A DNA stretch of 12,380 nt from an uncultured Asticcacaulis sp. (GTDB lineage Bacteria; Pseudomonadota; Alphaproteobacteria; Caulobacterales; Caulobacteraceae), in assembly GCA_946482045.1 (NCBI GenBank), contig CAMLPZ010000108.1:1-12380 (forward strand). Direction: 5' to 3'. Shown here in pieces: positions 7,629 through 12,380 of the stretch. Within the stretch, counting starts at the first letter, position 1. Each line of letters opens with the position of its first letter. Under the pieces are notes generated by a model. It had not been told where the DNA came from. It made no database searches and worked only from the letters and a program-made list of their open reading frames with translations. Made by a program: the position numbers and the translations under genes.

Positions 7629-8876
7629 AATGAGACCATTGCGGCCGGTTGCCGCACATCCAAGGTCGTGCAGAGTCGTGAAAATGACCGGGAGGGCAAG
7701 ACGGCTGGCCTCTTCGGGTCCGCGCCAGGCTTCGATATTGGCGATGCCGCAGGCTGCCATGATCAGCACCTGTGACGCCAGGGCGTCGAACGGCACTGGT
7801 GCGGCCGTCTCCGTCAGGTGTTGCTTTAAGTAGTGGCCGCGCAGTGTGCGCAGGCTTGCCGCGGCATTGCGCCACTCCGAATCGCGCGCGGCCGACAGGG
7901 CGATACCAAAGCCGGCCCGGGCAATTTCGAATGACTGGTACGGACGGATGCCACGCTGCGGCGCCATGGGGTCGTTGACATTGTAACGTGCGCTACCGTC
8001 GCGCTCGAGCCGCGCCTGCTGGGACGGGATCAGCCGGTCAAGCCCCGCGCGCACCAGTTCGGGTTGCGAGGGGAAGTGATATGCGACCGTTGAGGCGGCA
8101 AGGCCGGTGCGCTCGGCGGCGGCGCGGTGGGTAACGCTGGCTACGCCGCGGGTGGCGATCAGGTCGGCCGCCGCCTGGACGATGACGGATTGTGGCCCTT
8201 CAGTCGGAAGAATGTCCGCAAAGCGCCATTCGGCGTGTGCCCGCAGCGCAATTGTGTGGTGGTCGAACAAACGTTGGTCGGCGGGCCGTTCGCCTTGCGG
8301 GCAAATGCCGGACGCCAGCCGTCCGATACACAGGCGTCTGAGCCAGCGATAGCCGTCGTGTGTTCCCAGCGCCAGGCCATACGCGCTTTCATCGATTGCG
8401 AAGCCATGCAGCACAGTCGCCAGGTCGAAGGCCGGTTTTGGCGTCAGGCGGTTCGCCAGCAACTCCCAAAAGGTTTTGCGCGTGGCCAGCCAATCTACCA
8501 GCGCCAGAGACGGCGCGGCGCCTGAAATGTTGAACAGCAGATCGGACAGCAGGATTGTTCCCGGACGCAATACGGTGATGAAATCATCCAGAATGGCTTC
8601 ATAAATCTGCCCCAGCAGGGAGACGGGAAGGTCCGTGCTGTCTTCCAGCTGCGTGCGAAATCCGTTGAGATGCCTGGCTTCGTGGTCCGCGGCGTGACGG
8701 ATCAGTTGCTCGACTAACACGTCCTTCTGGCCGAACTGGTAGGACAGGACAGCGACCGTGGTTTTCAGACGCGCCGCCAGCGGGCGCAGGGTCAGGCCGG
8801 CGATTCCCTCGGCGGCGACAATGTGGAAAGCAGCGTCCGCCACCTCTTCGACTCGCAGGGTTCTCCTTGGTGGCAT
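7620..8876 (-). CDS. Tandem (double) TetR-family transcriptional regulator
   Basis: A DNA-binding regulator of 418 residues, twice the usual TetR length of about 200. Both halves begin with a TetR_N-like helix-turn-helix. The first is VADAAFHIVAAEGIAGLTLR (12-31) with LAARLKTTVAVLSYQFGQKD (33-52). The second is VIVQAAADLIATRGVASVTH (231-250) with RTGLAASTVAYHFPSQPELV (256-275). Each is followed by about 150 mainly helical residues, as expected for a ligand-binding/dimerisation domain. The recognition helices differ, so one chain could mimic a TetR dimer with two unequal reading heads. The start is ATG at 8876, because GGAAGGAAG lies 4 nt upstream; a TTG 15 bp earlier would overlap that site. 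It is divergent from the PhzF gene across 111 bp, so PhzF is the most likely target besides itself. Its ligand is unknown. Confidence 0.85.
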   Translation of the reverse strand: MPPRRTLRVEEVADAAFHIVAAEGIAGLTLRPLAARLKTTVAVLSYQFGQKDVLVEQLIRHAADHEARHLNGFRTQLEDSTDLPVSLLGQIYEAILDDFITVLRPGTILLSDLLFNISGAAPSLALVDWLATRKTFWELLANRLTPKPAFDLATVLHGFAIDESAYGLALGTHDGYRWLRRLCIGRLASGICPQGERPADQRLFDHHTIALRAHAEWRFADILPTEGPQSVIVQAAADLIATRGVASVTHRAAAERTGLAASTVAYHFPSQPELVRAGLDRLIPSQQARLERDGSARYNVNDPMAPQRGIRPYQSFEIARAGFGIALSAARDSEWRNAAASLRTLRGHYLKQHLTETAAPVPFDALASQVLIMAACGIANIEAWRGPEEASRLALPVIFTTLHDLGCAATGRNGLIPT

Positions 8877-8987
8877 TAGGCTTCCTTCCAAAGTGCCGGA
8901 GGTATTTATGGAATCGTATAAGAAATCAAGAGGTTGACATGTCCAGTCTCAAGGGCTGGTGTGGCGGCTCACCCAGGAGGATGCGGT
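8877..8987. promoter_or_regulatory. Divergent promoter region between the TetR-like and PhzF genes
   Basis: This 111-bp gap must hold both promoters. For the minus strand, TTGATT (8924-8929) and TAAATA (8903-8908) are 15 bp apart and give a sensible leader before the ATG at 8876. For the plus strand, TTGACA (8934-8939) is a perfect -35 hexamer but no good -10 lies 17 bp on. An imperfect dyad, TTTAT...ATAAG (8905-8921), sits between the -10 and -35 positions of the minus promoter and may be an operator. Confidence 0.4.
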
Positions 8988-9824
8988 ATGCAGGTTTCGA
9001 TGGTCGATGTGTTCGGAGCGGAGGCCTTCTCCGGCAACCCTTTGGCGGTGATTACGGGCGCGGGTGATCTTACGACCGAGGACATGCTACGCATTACGCG
9101 CTGGTTCAATCTGTCCGAAACGACCTTCCTGCTACCGCCAATCGACCCGACCGCGGATTATCGCGTTCGGATATTCACGCTTGAGCGGGAAATGCCATTC
9201 GCGGGACATCCGACGCTGGGGACGTGTCACGCATGGCTTGAAGCCGGAGGTGTGCCGAAGAATGGCGGTGAAATTATTCAGGAGTGCGGCGCGGGCCTTG
9301 TCCGTATCCGCCGCGACGCGGACAGGCTGTCGTTCGCGGCGCCGGCGCTTATCAGGTCAGGGGCGCCGTCGGCTGGGAAATTGAATGAGGCCGTGCGGTT
9401 TCTTGGGATTACGGTGGACGAGGTGGTTGATGCGGCGTGGGTCGATAACGGACCGGGTTGGCTGGGCATCCGGCTGGCCTCGGCCGAGAAGGTGTTGGCG
9501 CTTGCGCCTTCACGCAGTTGGTCCGAACGGATCGACATCGGGGTTGTAGGGCCGCACGCGCCGGGCGGTGACGCGGCCTTCGAGGTCCGGGCCTTCTTTA
9601 GTGATCATATCGGCGCGATTATCGAGGACCCGGTGACAGGTAGCCTCAACGCGTCGCTGGCGCAGTGGTTGTTCGATAGTGGCGTGGCGGGGGCGGACTA
9701 TGTTGCAGCTCAGGGCACCTGTCTGGGGCGTAAGGGGCGGGTATATGCGAGCCGGGATGGCAATGGACAGGTGTGGATCGGCGGGAAGACGCGGACACAC
9801 GTTGCGGGACGGTTGATGGTATAG
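8988..9824 (+). CDS. PhzF-family isomerase/epimerase-fold protein
   Basis: Member of the PhzF superfamily (diaminopimelate-epimerase fold); characterised members isomerise trans-2,3-dihydro-3-hydroxyanthranilate in phenazine synthesis, but most, including E. coli YddE, have no known substrate. Its 278 residues contain the family signatures: DVFGAEAFSGNPLAV (7-21), LSETTFLLP (42-50) with E44 in the catalytic-acid position, EREMPFAGHPTLGT (66-79), and EDPVTGSLNASLAQWL (213-228) near the C-terminus. The start is ATG at 8988, preceded by AGGAGG with a 7-nt spacer; the frame stays open upstream to a TTG at 8934, but that lacks a ribosome binding site and would extend past the conserved N-terminus. 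No phenazine genes are nearby, so a phenazine role is not supported. It is divergent from, and probably controlled by, the tandem TetR protein. Confidence 0.9.
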   Translation: MQVSMVDVFGAEAFSGNPLAVITGAGDLTTEDMLRITRWFNLSETTFLLPPIDPTADYRVRIFTLEREMPFAGHPTLGTCHAWLEAGGVPKNGGEIIQECGAGLVRIRRDADRLSFAAPALIRSGAPSAGKLNEAVRFLGITVDEVVDAAWVDNGPGWLGIRLASAEKVLALAPSRSWSERIDIGVVGPHAPGGDAAFEVRAFFSDHIGAIIEDPVTGSLNASLAQWLFDSGVAGADYVAAQGTCLGRKGRVYASRDGNGQVWIGGKTRTHVAGRLMV

Positions 9825-9845
9825 GTGTGCGTGTCGTCTACGGTG

Positions 9846-9863
9846 GGCGGACAGAGAGGGATT
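9846..9863 (-). repeat. Duplicated 3' end of the serine tRNA (direct repeat)
   Basis: These 18 bases are identical to 10002-10019, the end of tRNA-Ser from the 3' half of the T arm through the acceptor strand to CC of the CCA end. They lie in the same orientation, 156 bp downstream of the tRNA 3' end. Such partial copies are the usual trace of integrase-mediated insertion into a tRNA gene, but no integrase is seen between them. Confidence 0.55.
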
Positions 9864-9911
9864 GGCTCCGCTGCGCTCCGCCGAACCTGCGCATCTACGA
9901 TGCTCCGGTTA

Positions 9912-9949
9912 CGAACCCTCTTTTTCGTTTTCGAGGGTTCGAAGCCCTC
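9912..9949. repeat. T-arm-like inverted repeats between the tRNA-end duplicates
   Basis: CGAACCCTC (9912-9920) and GAGGGTTCG (9933-9941) are perfect 9-bp inverted copies. In addition, 9933-9949 read on the minus strand gives GAGGG-CTTCGAA-CCCTC, which has the same stem as the T arm of the nearby tRNA-Ser (10012-10028) and a similar 7-nt loop. The stretch has no tRNA acceptor or anticodon parts. It looks like debris from rearranged tRNA ends. Confidence 0.4.
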
Positions 9950-9958
9950 GGGCCGATA

Positions 9959-10000
9959 TTCATGAAAAAAGGCTCCCCTCGGGGAGCCTTTTTTCATGAA
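9959..10000. terminator. Bidirectional terminator: perfect 20-bp inverted repeat
   Basis: Bases 9959-9978 and 9981-10000 are exact reverse complements with only TC between them. The GC core GGCTCCCC/GGGGAGCC is flanked by A6 and T6, so each strand shows a strong stem followed by six Ts. On the minus strand it begins immediately after the CCA end of tRNA-Ser, and on the plus strand it ends transcription from the PhzF gene, 135 bp after its stop. Confidence 0.9.
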
Positions 10001-10090
10001 TGGCGGACAGAGAGGGATTCGAACCCTCGATAGAGTTGCCCCTATACACGCGTTCCAGGCGTGCGCCTTCAACCACTCGGCCACCTGTCC
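10001..10090 (-). tRNA. tRNA-Ser (anticodon GGA)
   Basis: A 90-nt class II tRNA with an encoded CCA. The 5' GGACAGG pairs with 3' TCTGTCC to form a 7-bp acceptor stem with one G-U pair, followed by discriminator G. The anticodon stem CACGC/GCGTG encloses the loop CTGGAAC, giving GGA (10054-10056), which reads UCC/UCU serine codons. A long variable arm and the T arm GAGGG-TTCGAAT-CCCTC (10012-10028) are clear. The gene decodes serine in translation; it is transcribed alone and ends at the palindromic terminator. Confidence 0.96.
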
Positions 10091-10135
10091 ATCCAGATCG
10101 CGACAGGCAAAAAAGCCATCACGCGGAAGGCGGCC

Positions 10136-10163
10136 TTTATAACCACGCCGCGCGACTTCGCAA
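10136..10163 (-). promoter_or_regulatory. Promoter of tRNA-Ser
   Basis: On the minus strand TTGCGA (10158-10163) and TATAAA (10136-10141) are 16 bp apart. The -10 is followed by the GC-rich GGCCGCC, a discriminator type typical of stable-RNA promoters under growth-rate or stringent control. Transcription would begin near 10128, giving a leader of about 38 nt that RNase P would remove. Confidence 0.5.
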
Positions 10164-10166
10164 GCT

Positions 10167-10194
10167 TGAAAGCACTCTTTCATTGGCTTTTTTT
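10167..10194 (+). terminator. Weak hairpin followed by T-run upstream of msrA
   Basis: TGAAAG (10167-10172) and CTTTCA (10177-10182) form a 6-bp stem with a 4-nt loop, followed five bases later by seven Ts. No plus-strand gene needs it, so it may block read-through toward msrA, overlap the msrA promoter, or be chance. Confidence 0.25.
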
Positions 10195-10250
10195 GTAACC
10201 ATATCGGAGGCTGGCGCGTATAAGCAGTGTAACGAAAGGTTCCTTTGCAC

Positions 10251-10907
10251 ATGTTCGGTCTCAAAACCCAGATGATTTCCAAGAGCCAGGCCCTGCCGGG
10301 CCGGGCCGATCCCATCCCAACCGAAGAGACGCATGTCGTCCTGGGCACGCCGCTCAAAGGTCCATATCCGGAAGGCTCGGAAAGCGTCGTCTTCGCCATG
10401 GGCTGCTTCTGGGGCGTCGAGCGCCTGTTCTGGAAACAGCCGGGCGTCTTTACCACCGCAGCCGGCTATATTGGCGGCTATACGCCCAACCCGACCTATA
10501 AGGAGGTGTGCTCCGGCCAGACCGGCCACACCGAAGGTGTGCTGGTGGTCTACGATCCCAAGGTGATCAGCTTTCAGCAACTGCTGAAGATCTTCTGGGA
10601 AAACCACGATCCAACGCAAGGGCACCGCCAGGGGAACGACGTCGGCACCCAATACCGCTCGGCCATTATCCCGTCGACGTCGGAGCAATATACCCTGGCC
10701 ATGACCAGCCGCGACGCTTTCGCGACGCAAATGAAGGCGCTTGGCAAGGATGCCATTACCACCGAAGTCTTCCAGCCGTCGGATACGACCAAGGCCGATG
10801 CGCCGGCGCCGTTCTATTTCGCCGAAGACTACCACCAGGGCTATCTCGACAAGAACCCCGGCGGCTATTGCGGCCTTAAGGGCACCGGCGCGATCTGCAT
10901 TATCTAA
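10251..10907 (+). CDS. msrA: Peptide-methionine (S)-S-oxide reductase MsrA
   Basis: Reduces methionine-S-sulfoxide in oxidised proteins (and free) back to methionine, recycled through thioredoxin. The 218 residues match the long E. coli-type enzyme. The catalytic motif is [11 protein letters not shown] (51-61) with nucleophile C52; [20 protein letters not shown] (72-91) and GHTEGV (92-97, E95) follow. The C-terminal resolving cysteines are C207 (GGYCGLKG) and C216 (GAICII), so the three-cysteine relay is complete. No signal peptide is present, so it is cytoplasmic. I prefer the ATG at 10251, although the upstream AAAGG is 11 nt away; a TTG at 10245 has a 5-nt spacing to the same site and would add only two residues (M-H). 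There is no msrB in the window. Its stop codon lies inside the 3' end of the convergent nnrD gene. Confidence 0.96.
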   Translation: MFGLKTQMISKSQALPGRADPIPTEETHVVLGTPLKGPYPEGSESVVFAMGCFWGVERLFWKQPGVFTTAAGYIGGYTPNPTYKEVCSGQTGHTEGVLVVYDPKVISFQQLLKIFWENHDPTQGHRQGNDVGTQYRSAIIPSTSEQYTLAMTSRDAFATQMKALGKDAITTEVFQPSDTTKADAPAPFYFAEDYHQGYLDKNPGGYCGLKGTGAICII

Positions 10908-11715
10908 GCCCTGAAAATATGCCGGGGAGCTGGATTTCCAGGTCCTCGGCGATCAGGCCTATGCCGAAACGGCGGGCGGCTTCGGCGTGCAGCCAGGCGG
11001 CCGCGCAGGCGGCATCAAACGTCGCCATGCCCTGGGCGATCAGTCCCGTTGCCATACCTGCCAGCACATCGCCTGTGCCGGCCGTTGCCAGTTGCGGCGG
11101 CGCGTCGCGGTTAATGACGGTGCGGCCGTCCGGCGCGGCGATGACTGTGTCTTTTCCCTTCAGCAGCACAACGGCTCCAGAGGTTCGGGCGGCCTTCTGA
11201 GTGTCTGAGACGCGGTCGCTGACCGGGCCGAACAGTCGGGTGAACTCGCCTTCGTGCGGTGTCAGCAGGGTTGAGGTGGATGTGGCCCGGAACAAGGCCG
11301 CCGGGACCTTCCTGAACACGGTCAGGGCGTCGGCATCGAGAACGCAAGGACCGGCGCCGAGCGCAGCCAAGGCGAAATCGCAGGTCCGGTTGGTCAGGCC
11401 GGTGCCGGGGCCGATAAGAACGGCCGTGATGCGCTTGTCTTCCAAAAGGTGTGAAAAGGCGGCGGCATCCCGGGCGACCTTGGTCATTACAGCTTCGAGC
11501 GATGCGGCATAGACGGGCAGGGCGGTCTCATCGCATACCACCGACACAAGGCCAGCGCCGATGCGTAAGGCCGCGCGCGCCGCCAGCCGGGCGGCGCCGG
11601 TAGACTGGATCGGGCCGCCGACGACCATGGCATGGCCACGATCGTACTTGCTGCCGTCAGGTTTCAGTCGGGGCAGGGCGTCGCGCCACAGGGCGGGGCT
11701 GTTGTCCTGAATCAC
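10900..11715 (-). CDS. nnrD: ADP/ATP-dependent NAD(P)H-hydrate dehydratase (NnrD domain only)
   Basis: Repairs NADHX/NADPHX, the hydrated and inactive forms of NAD(P)H, by nucleotide-dependent dehydration in the cytoplasm. The 271 residues form one ribokinase-like domain: [12 protein letters not shown] (23-34), RIGAGLVSV (51-59), [10 protein letters not shown] (98-107), VLDADALT (125-132), TPHEGEF (152-158), LLKGKDTVI (184-192), and the catalytic/phosphate-binding [12 protein letters not shown] (210-221). In E. coli this domain is fused to the NAD(P)HX epimerase (NnrE); here the epimerase half is absent and must be elsewhere if present. The start is GTG at 11715; GGAGA lies 7 nt upstream inside the preceding gene, and the GTG overlaps that gene's TGA as GTGA, a translational-coupling arrangement. 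It converges on msrA with an 8-bp overlap of coding ends. Confidence 0.93.
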   Translation of the reverse strand: MIQDNSPALWRDALPRLKPDGSKYDRGHAMVVGGPIQSTGAARLAARAALRIGAGLVSVVCDETALPVYAASLEAVMTKVARDAAAFSHLLEDKRITAVLIGPGTGLTNRTCDFALAALGAGPCVLDADALTVFRKVPAALFRATSTSTLLTPHEGEFTRLFGPVSDRVSDTQKAARTSGAVVLLKGKDTVIAAPDGRTVINRDAPPQLATAGTGDVLAGMATGLIAQGMATFDAACAAAWLHAEAARRFGIGLIAEDLEIQLPGIFSGLR

Positions 11716-12278
11716 GTTGGGTCTCCAACAAAAGGCAGCAGATGGGTCAGGTCGTCGAGTGCAATATCCTTGCCATACCGTAGCGGCAAGCCGTGGCTCA
11801 GGCGGACCCAGTCCTCCATCATCGCAGCCTGCTGTTCATAGCCGTAATCGCGGTACGGTTTGCCGGGGGTTAACTCGTAGGCATAGCGGCCGCGATGGCC
11901 GATGATATCGCGGAGGAAATAGTTGAGCAGCGTCATGCCGGTACGGTATTGCCAGACATGGACCAGTTCGTGCGCCAGCACCGCCAGCAGAACAGGATTG
12001 CGGCTCATGTCTCGCGGCAGGTTCGGCCAGAAGATCGTCGTGCCGCGCACCAGAATGACGGCGTAACCTCTCATCCAGCGCGAAACGTGCGATAGCGGGT
12101 GTGGTTTGCCTTTTAGCCGCACATCATCGGGCATTTCCGCCAGGAGCCCGGGCGGCAATGCCGCGCGCTCGGCAGCGGTGAGGGGGCGGCAATACCCCCC
12201 CTCTCCCCGCTTTGGCTGCCGCCTAGGCCGGGGAGAGGGCTGGGGTGAGGGGCTCCTTGTTCGATTCAGCGAGCGCAT
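11712..12278 (-). CDS. HExxH metalloprotease-like protein of unknown function
   Basis: A putative zinc-dependent hydrolase. From the ATG at 12278 it is 188 residues. The core motif LAVLAHELVHVWQYRTG gives H103, E104 and H107; a glutamate 41 residues after the second histidine (DYGYEQQAAMMEDW, E148) could be the third zinc ligand, as in gluzincin-type folds. This resembles the DUF4157-type or 'Vgr-related' proteins annotated in alphaproteobacteria, recalled from memory. No signal peptide or membrane segment is obvious. The conserved part seems to start at RPLTAAERAAL (31-41), and the residues before it (about 13-28, Pro/Arg/Ser-rich) are translated from a palindromic DNA repeat, so the true start is uncertain. 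Alternatives are ATG at 12341 (209 residues) and ATG at 12134 (140 residues). None has a good ribosome binding site. It is coupled by GTGA to nnrD downstream. Confidence 0.65.
   Translation of the reverse strand: MRSLNRTRSPSPQPSPRPRRQPKRGEGGYCRPLTAAERAALPPGLLAEMPDDVRLKGKPHPLSHVSRWMRGYAVILVRGTTIFWPNLPRDMSRNPVLLAVLAHELVHVWQYRTGMTLLNYFLRDIIGHRGRYAYELTPGKPYRDYGYEQQAAMMEDWVRLSHGLPLRYGKDIALDDLTHLLPFVGDPT
12199..12254. repeat. GC-rich palindromic repeat, copy A (inside the protease-like gene start)
   Basis: CCCTCTCCCCG (12199-12209) and CGGGGAGAGGG (12229-12239) form a perfect 11-bp inverted repeat, followed by CTGGGGTGAGGGGCT (12240-12254). This is the familiar dispersed GC-rich intergenic palindrome type found in many proteobacteria. 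It lies within the open frame of the protease-like gene. A tract of seven Cs (12195-12201) sits at its gene-internal edge. Confidence 0.65.
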
Positions 12279-12285
12279 TGCAATA

Positions 12286-12314
12286 GTCTTATGCGCTAAC
12301 GGTGTTGGCGGCAA
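12286..12314 (-). promoter_or_regulatory. Possible promoter giving a leaderless start at 12278
   Basis: On the minus strand TTGCCG (12309-12314) and TAAGAC (12286-12291) are 17 bp apart. Seven bases after the -10 lies the ATG at 12278, so the transcript could begin at the start codon. This would explain the lack of a Shine-Dalgarno. The hexamers match only partly. Confidence 0.25.
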
Positions 12315-12353
12315 ATACGAGCACTCAGTGGAACGCTCCATTTCGTTGAAAGA

Positions 12354-12380
12354 AGCCCCTCACCCTGGCCCCCTCCCCGC
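12354..12380. repeat. GC-rich palindromic repeat, copy B (inverted, cut by window edge)
   Basis: These 27 bases match the reverse complement of 12228-12254 at 23 positions. Copy B is therefore in opposite orientation to copy A, and the two flank 12255-12353. It continues past the right edge. Confidence 0.6.

Noticed and set aside
8934..8987. Upstream TTG extension of the PhzF gene by 18 codons
   Set aside because: The ATG at 8988 has AGGAGG at ideal spacing and matches the family N-terminus. The extension has no ribosome binding site and overlaps the promoter region.
8988..9824. Phenazine biosynthesis function for the PhzF-like gene
   Set aside because: No other phz genes are present, and most PhzF-fold proteins are unrelated to phenazines.
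9710..10456. Minus-strand open frame of 248 codons through the tRNA region
   Set aside because: It runs through tRNA-Ser, the terminator and the 5' part of msrA. The translated tRNA ([11 protein letters not shown]...) is a well-known artefact.

Overview
The window looks like chromosomal DNA of a GC-rich alphaproteobacterium, most likely Caulobacterales (a relative of Caulobacter, Brevundimonas or Asticcacaulis). The reasons are the large TonB-dependent receptor of the Caulobacter/Xanthomonas type next to a flavin-dependent tryptophan halogenase, the frequent GTG/TTG starts, and the orthodox housekeeping genes. The genus is an inference from gene content; no rRNA or marker gene is present.

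Layout. (1) 1-3697, minus strand: a TonB-dependent receptor followed by a tryptophan-halogenase-family gene that runs off the left edge. A terminator-like hairpin sits directly in front of the halogenase start. (2) 3698-4121: a 424-bp intergenic, AT-rich in its middle, with a LacI-type palindrome, a repeated AACTGT-containing motif, and the terminator of the next operon. (3) 4122-7363, minus: a two-gene operon of a methyl-accepting chemotaxis protein and, 5 bp later, a membrane histidine kinase without a visible response regulator. (4) 7620-9824: a divergent pair, a 418-residue regulator made of two complete TetR-like halves (minus) and a PhzF-family enzyme (plus). (5) 9825-10090: a serine tRNA (GGA, minus), a perfect-palindrome bidirectional terminator, and a duplicated piece of the tRNA 3' end. 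(6) 10251-10907, plus: msrA. (7) 10900-12278, minus: a HExxH metalloprotease-like gene translationally coupled to nnrD (NAD(P)HX dehydratase), whose 3' end overlaps that of msrA. The 5' end of the protease-like gene is embedded in a GC-rich palindromic repeat, and a second, inverted copy begins at the right edge.

How the parts fit. The receptor and halogenase form a nutrient-uptake locus probably controlled by a LacI-family regulator, so a carbohydrate-linked substrate is the best guess. The MCP and kinase likely sense one signal and feed separate outputs. MsrA and NnrD are repair enzymes for oxidised methionine and damaged nicotinamide cofactors; their proximity is tail to tail, not an operon. 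I see no defence system, CRISPR array or intact mobile element. The least ordinary items are the tandem TetR fusion, the hairpin before the halogenase, the tRNA-end duplication and the repeat-invaded gene start.
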